Part shown: positions 43,478 through 53,867 of the stretch, one piece after another
Position numbering within the stretch: position 1 is the stretch's first letter
Layout: the number at the start of each line of letters is the position of its first letter
Source: Macrophomina tecta
Taxonomy: Eukaryota; Ascomycota; Dothideomycetes; Botryosphaeriales; Botryosphaeriaceae
Assembly (NCBI GenBank): GCA_024180945.1
Contig: JAKSGN010000034.1
Span: 124,001-188,000, forward strand
DNA: 64,000 bases
Reading direction: 5' to 3'
The notes under the pieces: generated by a model
What the model was told of the DNA's origin: nothing
Databases searched by the model: none
What the model saw: the letters and a program-made list of their open reading frames with translations, nothing else
Translations under genes and position numbers: made by a program

Positions 43478-44432
43478 CTAATTGTCCTCTATCTCGGTTG
43501 CCTCACCATCCTCAAGTTGCCCACCAAGGCTCAGCTCTTTGTAGTAATCCAACAACGGTGCAAAGTCGTCATCCTCAACATAAGGAAGCCATTCAGACCA
43601 ATAGCTGCCCCACTCAATCTGAATCTCTCCAAAAAGTATGGCTCGGCCGTTGACGATCCAGCGCAGAAGACCATCAGAGAGCTCTTCATCCAAGTAAGAA
43701 ATTTTGCGAATAAGACGTCTAGCATCGGATTGAAGGACCTCTACCAGACCATCTTGTTCCACGCTCGCAGGCCTGTATGTAATTTTCCTCCGAAACCGAA
43801 GGTTTCTTTCTACAATGCCGAATTCCATGCCACACACAACCTCAGGATAGCGAAAAACTAAATGGTGTGGCGTATTCTTCCTTTCAGACATTGGAGAGTG
43901 ATACTGCTTTGATGCTTCGAGGTTTCGTTCTTGAGTTTCTGCACTGGAACCGGAGTAGTGATCCACGACGTCATTGCGGCCTATGCTGATATAAGTGGGG
44001 GAGCCATTATCCCATGAACGATATATCTACCTCGAATGTCGCGTACAGAGAAGTTTTGATGGGTGGCTGTACTGATCTGGGATGGGCTAGTGTCCTTGCT
44101 GCTACTTGCCACAACTCTTATTGTGTGAGCCAGATGCTTGGGTTGGTGCCGCACGGTTCGTATAGAGGCCCCGAGATCCGCTATGTAATGGTATCTATTA
44201 GGCACTCTTCTGTTGTGATCCTAAACTGGTGCCTTACCTTCCGCAAGCGGCAACCCGGAAACGTTCGAATCAGTTGGTGTAGACGTTCCATCAGATAACC
44301 AGAAAGAATCATGGTTCTCATCTTCGGGCAGGTTAGCTCAACCCAGTAAGAACTATATGATGGCATACTTTTGTGTACATCAGTCCCCCCATTCTCGAGG
44401 TGGAGGACTCTTGTAGGAACAGGAGAGCTCAT
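43478..44432 (-). CDS. P1: unrecognised protein, paralogue of P2
   Basis: The last exon 43980-43478 is open and encodes YPEVVCGMEFGIVERNLRFRRK and ends WGSYWSEWLPYVEDDDF...YYKELSLGG. A 50-nt intron (44030-43981, GTAGAT..CATAG) joins it in frame to an exon running back to about 44175 (HYIADLGASIRTVRH ... NFSVRDIR). An ATG at 44432 (MSSPVPTRVLHLEN) may begin a first exon, but the join between 44250 and 44180 is not settled. The C-terminal domain matches P2: (V/I)(V/I)CG(M/L)EFG, RRK, S-D-E/G-L, WS-x-W and YY...L..GG. No known family recognised. Small, acidic, probably intracellular. Confidence 0.55.
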
Positions 44433-45473
44433 CTTGAGGCCTGCTTTGGACTTGAGGAGTGGAAAGACGATATCTGGCCTGATGGCAGTGGGCAGTTTGC
44501 TCGAGCATTAATGCATAGTTATGGAGTTTATATATACATCTTTAACCAGCCTCGAAGCAGCGCATAGCCATTGCCGGTAGATTCCGCAGCTGCATCATCA
44601 GTAGCTCCACTATGAACCTTGCAGGGTAGGCATCGGGTGAACTTGAGGAATGAGGCAGCAGTCCCCGATATCGAATGGATACATGCGCTCGCCCACCTGG
44701 CCAGCCCCTCCAGCCACAGGACCGTGACTTGCAGTAGTTTGACAGGGTAAGTAACCATTGCACATACCTCCACAAATAGTCACACCGCTAACAAGACAGC
44801 GATAAAGATAAGAAAATGAAGGCAATCATACGCCGATTGGGTCTGCAGATCGAACGGAGGTACCAAGCATTTTATGAGACATTGTGTGAGAAATTAGCAA
44901 GGGAGCATATAGCCAGCAGAGTTGACTGACGTTCGCCAGAGATACTTATGCCGGGGTGGGGATGCCTGGGGCTGCAATAGAGCGGAGTTTCGCTGAAGCT
45001 TTGTCGCCTAGCCATTTTATGCAGGTTTGCCAAAGTTTCGGAAAAACGTTCGAATGGCCCAGGCAGATAACCCGGTCGGCTAGTGTCAATTTCTCCGAGC
45101 TTTTAGCGAAATCGCGCTACGAGTGGGGTAGCCTCATTCCCTCATTCTCTCTCAGGCTCTTTTCGCACCAGCCGTTCCTAATCATTATCGCTCAGACAGT
45201 CAATCTACTCAATAAAGGTAAGTACATCAACTTTCTTATTCGTTCTCTGCTTTTGTGCGACTCTTATCCAGCAAAAATCTCTCAACGCTACTTCGTAGCC
45301 TCTCAATCAGTAGGTCTGCGAATCTCCGCCAGTATCCCATTATCGAATCTAGACGTTATGTAGGCTTAGCAACTGCTGATACTCTAGTAGATCGCTTCGT
45401 TTCCTCTTCATCAACCCCGTAATCGACCGTTGCGGCACTTCCTTCCCTCTCCTACCACCGTGCTACTTCATAT
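44433..45473. other. Intergenic; possible 5'-UTR intron
   Basis: No supported coding exon. A consensus donor (AAGGTAAGTAC near 45215) and acceptor (TTATCCAGC near 45272) may mark a 5'-UTR intron of the gene at 45474. Confidence 0.35.
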
Positions 45474-45873
45474 GAACTCCGTAACAAAAGACGGGCCGGA
45501 CATAATTTCAGTTGATGATATCGCGAATGATGACCAGAAACTAAAGGAAAAGGCTATGGAATTGGTAGGCGGACTATGTTCTCGGAGTAATGATGGCGTC
45601 ACCTTGCTGAATACTACGCAGTGCGGGGAGGCTGTAGAGGCCGGCCCAGAGAGAGTCGGGGCAGATTTTGAGGGAGTAGACTTATCTGTCCGGGCCATAC
45701 TCGTCCAGAAAGATAGTAACAAGGGGGCTGTGCATGTGTATGGGGATAAATTAAAGATTGTACAGACCGGATTTGGAGAGAAAGGTTATGTTTTGGTTAT
45801 TGTAAGAGCTAACGAGACTGGAGTATTATTTGGGACCCCTTCAGTGCGGTACTTCCGCAGTATTAGACATTAG
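45474..45873 (+). CDS. Small hypothetical protein, 132 aa
   Basis: Open frame starting MNSVTKDGPDIISVDD. The first half is acidic and helical; the second half alternates beta-like segments (GAVHVYGDKLKIVQTGFG, GYVLVIVRANETGVLFGTP). No recognised domain, signal peptide or membrane helix. A possible 5'-UTR intron upstream supports transcription. Function unknown; it could also be a chance frame. Confidence 0.4.
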
Positions 45874-46130
45874 CGCTAGCATATATCGTAACAGCACCCC
45901 GCTTAATTCAAAGGAAAGTTCAATCCTCGCACTATACTGGCGAGTTGATCCCCACGTAAGGTGAATGAATGGCAAGCGCTCTCCTCCCCATGAGCATACC
46001 ATGCGCACTTCGGAGATTTCGTTTTGGTATTGCCGGAAGAAAGTGAGAAGCTCAGTAAATTTAAGGTTGAAAACGGACTCGTAGTCTGCTAGACGAGATT
46101 GCACGGGTGATCCCAGCGGAATAGAGCGCT

Positions 46131-47045
46131 CTATAATGAATAAGTAAATAGCGGTCGGAGAAGGGGGTCGTGAATACCAAATGACCAGATAGGATCCTGA
46201 ACACTCCAGGATCGATGCACGTCTGTTGGCTGAGCATGGGTATCATCCGTGTGTGCTGGCTGCTGGGGTTGTTGGGGTCGGTCAATTTCTTGGATAACCA
46301 CACAGTCATCTTCCACGCGCCTACGCTTTCTACGGCGTCCTGAGTACTGCTCTTGGCTTAGCGGATTATCGATAGCTAGCTTGCTTATTAGTCCATTCGC
46401 GTCCATTAGGGAGTCAACAAAAGACCAACCTTGAAGAAACTTGCCATACTCAGGAGACGTGCATAGATAGGCCTCGTCATCCTTAAGTTTGTGCAAAGTT
46501 TCTCGTATCACAGGTGGCCACGTCTGGACCACATCAGGCTCGATGTCGCTGGTAAGGCAGTCGAACACGTCCGATGCCATTGCACCTGCAGCCCATAGGG
46601 TTGGAGCGAACGCGATTGCCCACGAAATTATTCCGTCAGGGCTCAAGTTACGGATGACATTGCACCTCTTGCGTGTGGACTCCTTCCTCGTCTTCATATC
46701 CTCTGGATCAAACGTAGAGTTTCTTGGACCTTCGAAAATGATGACGATGTTTCTCCGAAAGACGGCCGACTGTTTCAACCTTCCGGTCGCGAAAAGTTCA
46801 CCGCTTAAGGAGCGTGCTTGGGATCTGTGTTTCTCGCTTTCCTTCAAGGCACGTTCCGTACGAGTATTTTTCAAAATGTTGATTTTTTGTTGAAGCTGCG
46901 ATGCAGCATTTGCAAGGTGGAGGCTGGAGTCGATAAGAGAGTTCCATTGGTCGTCAGTCGGAGAGATTTTGTCCAGTTTACCCTTTAATTTTTCCGCCTT
47001 TTCTGCTAGCCCTCTTAATTGCGAGAGCACAACTGTGGATGACAT
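46131..47045 (-). CDS. Unrecognised nuclear-type protein, 304 aa
   Basis: Single uninterrupted frame; the ATG at 47045 (MSSTVVLSQLRGL) is preferred over upstream non-ATG extension. Residues 1-100 are helical (LAEKAEKLKGKLDKI, LHLANAASQLQQKINILK), a likely coiled coil. The middle contains GIISWAIAFAPTLWAAGAMASD, hydrophobic but with charged flanks. Near the C-terminus RRRKRRRVEDD is a strong nuclear signal, followed by CVVIQEID (SUMO-interaction-like) and a Gln/Pro tail. No known family. Intactness over 300 codons supports a real gene. Confidence 0.6.
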   Translation of the reverse strand: MSSTVVLSQLRGLAEKAEKLKGKLDKISPTDDQWNSLIDSSLHLANAASQLQQKINILKNTRTERALKESEKHRSQARSLSGELFATGRLKQSAVFRRNIVIIFEGPRNSTFDPEDMKTRKESTRKRCNVIRNLSPDGIISWAIAFAPTLWAAGAMASDVFDCLTSDIEPDVVQTWPPVIRETLHKLKDDEAYLCTSPEYGKFLQGWSFVDSLMDANGLISKLAIDNPLSQEQYSGRRRKRRRVEDDCVVIQEIDRPQQPQQPAHTDDTHAQPTDVHRSWSVQDPIWSFGIHDPLLRPLFTYSL

Positions 47046-48494
47046 GCTGCTGGTAGATGGAGTAGCCAATATGTAAGTGGATGGGGAACAGATGTTGGTG
47101 GAATCCACGGATAAGGCTTAATTATCAAGCCGGCCTACGCTCAAGCTAGGCGCCCGCTGTATTTCTGCAGGCTCGCATAACTTCAGCATGCTGGTCTGAC
47201 CTCGAAGCACTGGGTCCAATCGGCCTTCGGCAAATCTTAGTGGGCAACTACACGGCCAATAGACGCGCCTTCATCTCGTTTGTGCGGGCCACTTCTCCAC
47301 TTCTCCCGGCGCCACCCGCCGCTCTAAAATTGGTCCCGTGTTTCTACGTGACGCCAGCCATCCAATCACCAGTTACTATCGGAGATGTGGGTTCGTCCGA
47401 AGATTGCACGAGCCCACGTACAAGCAGCCCTCGCCGCTGGATTTATGGGCCCTACCATGGCGGAGCCCAGTGCTGGCTGTCCTGCGCTGATCGCGCGCTA
47501 TGACCGGATTGCTGATCCTATCTGTGCGTTTTAGGACTAACGTTCGACATGTCTTCACTCTCGCGACCGTTGACCCGGTCGAGCGCTTGACTGGCAGGTT
47601 CATTTCTTGGCTAGCAGGCAAAAGGATCGCCAAGCCTCTGGATGCCGCCAATCGCTTCGAGCTTCATCGAAACGCCCGGCAGTACGGAGCTTCATCCGGT
47701 TGGCCGGTGCACAATCCCCGCTTTACGTTCTGCACACGACTCCAGGTACGATCATTTCAACATACTCGCCTCGGGCCATCAACCCTACGCTGGCGCCAAC
47801 GATGCCACCATCAAAAACCGATATCGTTATTCAAGTGAGACGCAAGGATGCTAATAGCAACGGTTGCAAAACCATCCGCTCTCCCATCTCATTGTCTCAT
47901 TCGACCCGGCCGCACTCAACATTACCAAGCGAAAAATGGCGGGAGATCAATATTGAGGGGCCAACGCAACTCGTACACGAGATCATGTTTCGGGTGCAAC
48001 GCCCGAGTGGATCCAAAAGGCGCATCCATGATCATAGGCCTGTGCTGGCTACGGGATGCACTGTGCCACACGACGTGGTAGTCCGCCCTTTCCTTATTCT
48101 TCCCTTAGACTAAGTAGGGAACGGAATTGCCCTCTGACATAGTGTCTCCCAACGCCTGACCTCGGCGAACTCTTTGCGCGTAGGAGTACCGGTGAGACCA
48201 GCTCACGATTGACATGCTTAGGTTCCAAGGCAGAGTTCGTCGTATTGTTGTGGATAGGTCACAGCGACGCGATGGTGGCAATTGCGCTGAGGCAGCAACG
48301 ACTCGCCCTTACTGATGTGGCGCATCGTTCGTCTGCTTGAGCATGTGCTAGACAGTCCAGAGAGACACGCTGGCTGCCATTCTGCACGGTGTGCCTGTAC
48401 TTTTGTGCATACCCCACCATTGAGCTACAAATAGCATGTTAACTGGGACCCGGGAGACAAAGGACCAACGAGACTCTCCACCCCAATTGCAACC
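47046..48494. other. Intergenic, nothing recognised
   Basis: About 1.4 kb; frames overlap on both strands with no motif or splice pattern. Confidence 0.4.
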
Positions 48495-49219
48495 ATGTCA
48501 AACCGCCCGCCAATTCCTTTTGCCGTCCCGACGAATCCTTGGGATGTACCTATCCAGGGTGTAGAGGGTCCACTTAATGGTTAGTCTCTTTCTTTGCCAG
48601 GAGAACGTCTTGGTTAACTAATCCAGATCAACCAGACAGTGCCCGTGGAACTGACCGAAGTGACATATGCCACCTCGATCAACTCCTCCGTTCTTCAGAA
48701 CCTCAGGAACCGGTACAAGGGACCAGGCTTCCGGAATGGAGTCCAGGTTCCACTGTTCGGATCCCTACGGAAGACATAAACGAGTTGATCGCGGAAGAGA
48801 AACACAAGAGGACAGAAGCCTCTAATATCAGGCGTCGGAATTGGAATGGTGGAGACATCAGCAGACCGGCTCGTCGTTCCAGACGAAGGAAGGGCTCGCT
48901 AGAATTGTCGGAGAGGGTCCTGCAGTTCTCGAGAGAGATGAAGGAGTTACAGAAAAGTATGGAAGGGATGGAGATCAGCAAATTACTGGACAGTATGGAA
49001 CGGAGGGTTCGGCAGTTCTTGGAGGAGAGAACTTTAACATCAGAACGCCGCGAAATTAAGGAATTATTGATTAGTATGGAAGGAAGAGCATTACGGCCAT
49101 TGAGGAGAAGGGCCCTGCGACCATTGGGAAGGAGTAGGGCGATAGCAGAACTTCCTGGGATTTTGGTGTCAACGATACCTTTGCGAGATTTGATCCTCGC
49201 CGGTAACGACATAATATGA
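48495..49219 (+). CDS. Two-exon hypothetical helical protein, 225 aa
   Basis: Exon 1 48495-48579 (MSNRPPIPFAVPTNPWDVP), a 47-nt intron with donor GTTAGT, branch TAACTAAT and acceptor TCCAG, then exon 2 48627-49219; the frame is restored. After a Pro/Ser-rich acidic part, residues about 115-200 form amphipathic helices with repeated (S/L)MEG/SMER units: KELQKSMEGME, LDSMERRVRQFLEE, EIKELLISMEGRALRPL. A basic RRSRRRKG stretch could be a nuclear signal. No known family. The good intron makes it more credible than its length suggests. Confidence 0.6.
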
Positions 49220-50085
49220 CCAAGGCTCCCTCCAGAATTCTCCTCCATTTACCCCGTGACATGATACCAGCCCTGTTGAAATGTCTTGGTTGCAGGTCCT
49301 TCCGCCACTCATCACATCTCTCTGAACCCCTTCCTGAGCCCAATACTGATTGTCCCGATGTAACGGCGGGCCTCTTCCTCTGAGGACCCAAACACCAACG
49401 AGGACAGAAAGCCGTGGGCACAAAAAGAGGGTGGCAACAAGCGACAAGAGGTATGTGACTGAGTGCTGCCTGTGAAGGTCGCCTTACCAGTAATAGTATG
49501 AACTGCTACTTTTAGGTCAACCACTAAGGTCCGGTCCGCCGTCGTCAGCCACCAGCGTCACGCGCGCCGGCAACGCCCACGATTGATGCCACCAAGCACT
49601 GAAGAGGTCAGTCCAGTGGAGGATGCACAGGCTCTCTCTCTCACACCGCACTAACTTCCGTCGGTTCAGCAGCCGAAGACCCCTCGCGCTCTGTGTCAGG
49701 AACCCCCACTCTGGATGATGTCCAGGACTATCCGGCCATCGTTGCAGGCTGTGGCACAGCAGCTCTGAGGGCACCCCGACGCCACGGGTGCAACAATACC
49801 GGTATCCCCGGATGGCCATCGAGGCGAAGGAGCGATTCATGCGCCTGCGGGTCCACCCCCCTAAACTCTCGCATGCAGTGATTGAGGCTGCTCTCGTCGG
49901 TTAGCTCGACTAGTTGAGTTTGGGGAAATGGGGACAATGGTTCCAGTCCGCGAATTCTGTGCGCGATATTAGGCTTGCTGACATCACGGACCTGGACGAC
50001 AGGCGGTGGCCGCAGCGCCTTGGCTGATCATTCGCCACGGCTGAGCGGGCCCATCACTTTTCAGCCGCCCATCGCATTTCCGCTG
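49220..50085. other. Intergenic, nothing recognised
   Basis: About 870 bases without a supported gene. Confidence 0.4.
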
Positions 50086-50089
50086 GCCC

Positions 50090-50100
50090 ATCATATATAA
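50090..50100 (+). promoter_or_regulatory. Probable TATA box
   Basis: CATATATAAGC about 140 bases upstream of the ATG at 50235, followed by a pyrimidine-rich leader typical of fungal promoters. Confidence 0.5.
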
Positions 50101-50234
50101 GCGCCCTGCCATATTTGAGCTGCCTGGCATCCTCGTCTATATCTTCCCGTTTGCCCAAATCTTCTCCCTCGACATTTCGACCTCCGCCTTGCTCCCCATC
50201 CGCGGCTCTGTTTTCCTGCTCAGTGACTTTAAAA

Positions 50235-50697
50235 ATGCTTCTCTCACTTACCTCTCACCAAGCCCCTTTCTCCCGCACCACCAGAAACCCTAAGCGCGTT
50301 CGAGTGAACTACATGTCCAGGCCGTCTTGGAGGCTTCGCCGCATGGCTTCTGACTCTCCCATCGCGCAGGTGTGTATTATCCTCGCCTGCAAAGGCGTTC
50401 GCACACCGCTGATACAGAACACAGAGACACGGGCTGCAGCGATCTCCTTGTTCCAGCACAGAAACGATATCGACATCTGAGGGGCCAGAAGGTGGAACGA
50501 AATCCAGGGTGCCCAGTCCGGAAGGCCTTGCTCTTTTGGACAGGCGGATCGATCAACTGGAGAAGAGGATGCGTGTGACAGACCTTAGGACCATGAAGCT
50601 TTTGAGAAAGGCTGAAAATTGCGAGATCGACCTGGAAAGGAAGATGGCGATGGTGGAACAATGGCTTACCAGCCCTACCGCACTGGGACCCGCATGA
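50235..50697 (+). CDS. Two-exon small coiled-coil protein, 130 aa
   Basis: Exon 1 50235-50369 (MLLSLTSHQAPFSRTTRNPK), a 70-nt intron (50370-50439, donor GTGTGT, acceptor GCTGCAG) and exon 2 50440-50697, phase 0. The C-terminal half is a charged helix, probably a coiled coil: LALLDRRIDQLEKRMRVTDL, MKLLRKAENCEIDLERKM. N-terminal half basic with RVRVNYMSRPSWRLRRM, which could be a mitochondrial or nuclear signal. TATA box and pyrimidine leader upstream support expression. No recognised family. Confidence 0.55.
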
Positions 50698-51330
50698 TCC
50701 AAGTGGGCTAGTGAGCCAATATGAGAGATTATAAAAGCAATATACATCACAAAAATGATTTTACCTGCCATGGTTTCGTCGGACGTCTCTATACGCCTTA
50801 CCACGTGTTGTCGTTGTCCTGTGTTGGCCAACCGAACTTCATTTTCTCTTGCGCTGCATTAGTACTAATTATAGTACGCCGCTGGAAAGACCGGACACAC
50901 ACGTAGAAACAGCCAGCACTGCGGATGCCACTCAACCGCTACGGGAGACGAACATACGCCAAGAGGTGTCAGCACTAATCCTTATCCCTGGGCACAGATG
51001 ATCTGTTCAATGGCACGATGACCCACTTACCCCCTCCTCCATAACTCCCCTGCCTCCCGCATGGCGGGCCTGGTACTGTGTCAGGAAGTTCAATCACGTA
51101 CCCACTTATCCTAAGCGTGCCGACGTTGGGGAAGCCTCATTTTTACAGGTCTACCGGGATGTCGCGTTGGAAGAAGAGACACATGTCTTGGCTGCGTGCA
51201 GCAGTCTCACATGTCGAGGTGACGGAACGGACTTGCGGCGTGTCACAAGGCCTTTCCTAAAAACTCTTGCCTGTATTTTAATCCTCACTTGGCACTATCA
51301 TAGCAATCCGTCAACTCCCAAATCCACATC
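50698..51330. other. Intergenic, nothing recognised
   Basis: About 630 bases without a supported gene. Confidence 0.4.
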
Positions 51331-52064
51331 ATGGCTTTCTCTGCTGGTTCTTTCATTGACGTCATTGACAAATTCGTGGAAGCTCCACTGTATGGTACTC
51401 TTATGCCCCCTCAACGAAGATGCTGACTCGAAGTAATAGTTGGTTCAAGATCGGCCAGAATCTCCCACGCACTGATCCTCGGGTTCTCCAGGACGTATAT
51501 CGCAGCTGGTGCAAGGATGGGATTATACACTGGAAAGACGGAAAAGAGAGCCCACAATCCTCCTGCGTTGAGCGGGACCTCCTACTAGATTCTTAGTTCT
51601 ACGGAGTTATAAAGGGCAACACCGTCTTTCAAGATGCCGTCGTCGATGCGATTTTTCAGCAATCCACCAAGCATCCTCAACTCCTTCCGAAAGAGAAACC
51701 CGTTGACCGAGTTTACAAAGGCACGGAGAAAGGAGACGTATTGCGCGACGTTCTCATCAAGATCATCATGTTTCGCCTCCCCCTGGGTTCTCTGGATAAG
51801 CTGCTGGCAAGTGTCCAGGCGGAAGAGTTCCACGACGAATTCTGGGCAGCAAGTCAATTAAGTGAATCGGAGAGGGAAAAGATACATCAGAAAGTTCCTG
51901 GTATTTTGCTGGACATAAAGCTCAAACTGGGTAGTGTTGATAGCATTCGTCTGAAGAGAGGATGGCAGGAGCTGTATCCGTGGGTGGCTGATCCATGCCA
52001 GTTTCACCAGCATGGACCGGGGAACTGTCCAGTGGGTTCATCACGCCGACCAGGGAGCACTTGA
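51331..52064 (+). pseudogene. Probable broken gene of unknown family
   Basis: MAFSAGSFIDVIDKFVEAPLY opens at 51331. After a probable intron, the frame from about 51432 reads WFKIGQNLPRTDPRVLQDVY, then WCKDGIIHWKDGKES, a TAG near 51594, then FYGVIKGNTVFQDAVVDAIF and, to 52064, LIKIIMFRLPLGSLDKLLAS, AEEFHDEFWAASQLSESERE. The sequence looks protein-like across the stop, so one nonsense change or an unrecognised intron separates the halves. No family recognised. Confidence 0.4.
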
Positions 52065-53221
52065 CAGTCCTGTGAGCAGCACGGCTTCAATTTCCTTTTT
52101 GTACGTAGTTCGCACAATCAATTGGATAATCGTCATGGCAATAAGTTGCAAGATACCGGCTAGCGCGAGTGCCCTGGAACGCCATGACACGTTGTTCGAT
52201 CAAACGAATGATCAACAAGCCACCGCATGTGCCGCCCGCATGCAGAGCCAGGGGTACGTCCAGAGACTTCCGAAGGAAGCGGCGCAGCATTTCAATTGCG
52301 AGGTGGGCCCGCCGACTCCCGAACCGGGTCGTAGTGCTTTGATGCTTGCGAGTCAGGCGCCGGCGCATCGGGTAGAGCGGTTGGGGCCGTTACAGCGGTT
52401 GAAGCCGTTACAGCTCCCCGGAGCCCACATGCTGCTGGTGGGCGATGAAGCAGCTGGCATGACTGCACAAAAGTGAAAGGTGATCAGACCTGCGTCGTAA
52501 ACGAGGCATTCCTTTGAAGCTGCTCTTGTCAAGGCACCCCAAGATGCAGACGAGCGTCATGCGGACGATATGCTCCGTGGCTGGATATTGGCCAGCATCC
52601 GACCGCGGACGAAACCCCGTTTTTACTCTACTCAGCCGGTACTTTCGCTGTCCCCAGAGATATTTGCGGCTTACCGCTTCTGCTAGCTGTCATGGGTGAC
52701 GGAGATGCTGATGGTCTGGCCACTCTTTGCCATTCACTTGCCATGGTCCTGTACAGCAGGAATATTCTAAGGATAAAGCTTTGGATTTCGATAGACTGTA
52801 GAATATCAGGCTCCTGTCTCACTGAAGCCTTTGCATCCAGCCGAATCTACTATCACCGAAGAGGTCTGAAATGAGTACCCGCTCAACAAACAAGTACGGC
52901 TGCAGTTACCCGATAGGGCGCTTCGTGTTAGCCATGACTCCGAATATCCACCTGATGTTGCAGCTCATTACCTTTGATGATCTTGCTTCGCAGCGGCTGC
53001 CTGTTCCTCGGTGGCTTTGGCGTGCCCGTCGTGTCATAGCTGCCGCGACCTTCGTCACGTTCCTGTGGGTCGAGCTAGGATCAAGTCAGTATGCCATCAA
53101 TTGAGAGTATGTCTGGGATTATCTTACCATTTTGGTCATTTTTGAGGCCGTAAGTGCGTCAAGCTGTAGATGAAGGTTTGGGATAGAAGACTTTTCGTTA
53201 AACTATGGCATAGGTTGTGAA
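52065..53221. other. Intergenic, nothing recognised
   Basis: About 1.1 kb; no gene, repeat or motif that I can support. Confidence 0.4.
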
Positions 53222-53852
53222 CGGTACGTATTTATAGCGAAGGCACATCTGCTGAAGGATGCTGAGGCGGAGCTCTTGTGCAATCGGGTACCATGCCGCT
53301 TTGCCCCAGCACTTTCTTTATCATTCACCTGATGGGCTAAGCTAGGGCCTTCGGCTCATAGCATTCTGCATAGCCTATGAGATGCCGCGGCACCGAAGGG
53401 TATGCTGAAAGACCATGCTATGCACGTTGTCAGGGAGGGAGGGATGATGCTACATCGGTTGCATGAGAGCCATTGGCATACCAAGACCGTGCTCTTCCCG
53501 AGGCGTGGTACTCTATGTGGGCCCATGTGTGGGCCCTTGTCGAGCGCTTCCTGTGTGATTGTCAGTGGGGCCCTTCACGATGCTACCGGGTAACTGAAGG
53601 CCAGCCAAGGATGCCTCAGGAGACGAGCAGTGCGCCATCGCCATGCCGCATGCAGCTGATCCGTTCTGTAACGCCGAAATTAGATGTCTAGGCCCAGTCA
53701 TACGATTACAAGTTATACGGATGTGATGTTTGCTTTGTAAGCGCGCGTCCTCGTGCCCCGGGACGACATATAAGCCCCGGAGCCCTGTGCCGGTGCTTTA
53801 CGTCAAACTCCTGCGCCGACCAACCCAGCCAGCTGTCAACTCCAGGCAGATA
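53222..53852 (+). repeat. X: orphan copy of the P2 upstream region
   Basis: Aligns along its length with the reverse complement of 61841-62487 (Y). Landmarks in order: ACGTATTTATA, GCGGAGCTCTTGTGCAATCGG, CTAAGCTAGGG, GGTTGCATGAG, ATGTGGGCCC, CAGGAGACGAGCAGTG, GCCGAAATTA, ACATATAAGC (TATA) and CTCCTGCGCCG. In Y the next bases are GCAGACAAGATG, the start of P2; here they read GCAGATAAGATC and coding similarity ends. It is the 5' flank of a lost P2-like gene, with a Tc1 element 15 bases further on. Confidence 0.8.
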
Positions 53853-53867
53853 AGATCAGGGTGGGGG

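Noticed and set aside
47607..48113. 168-codon plus-strand frame
   Set aside because: Overlaps other frames of similar length on both strands, low-complexity and without domain.
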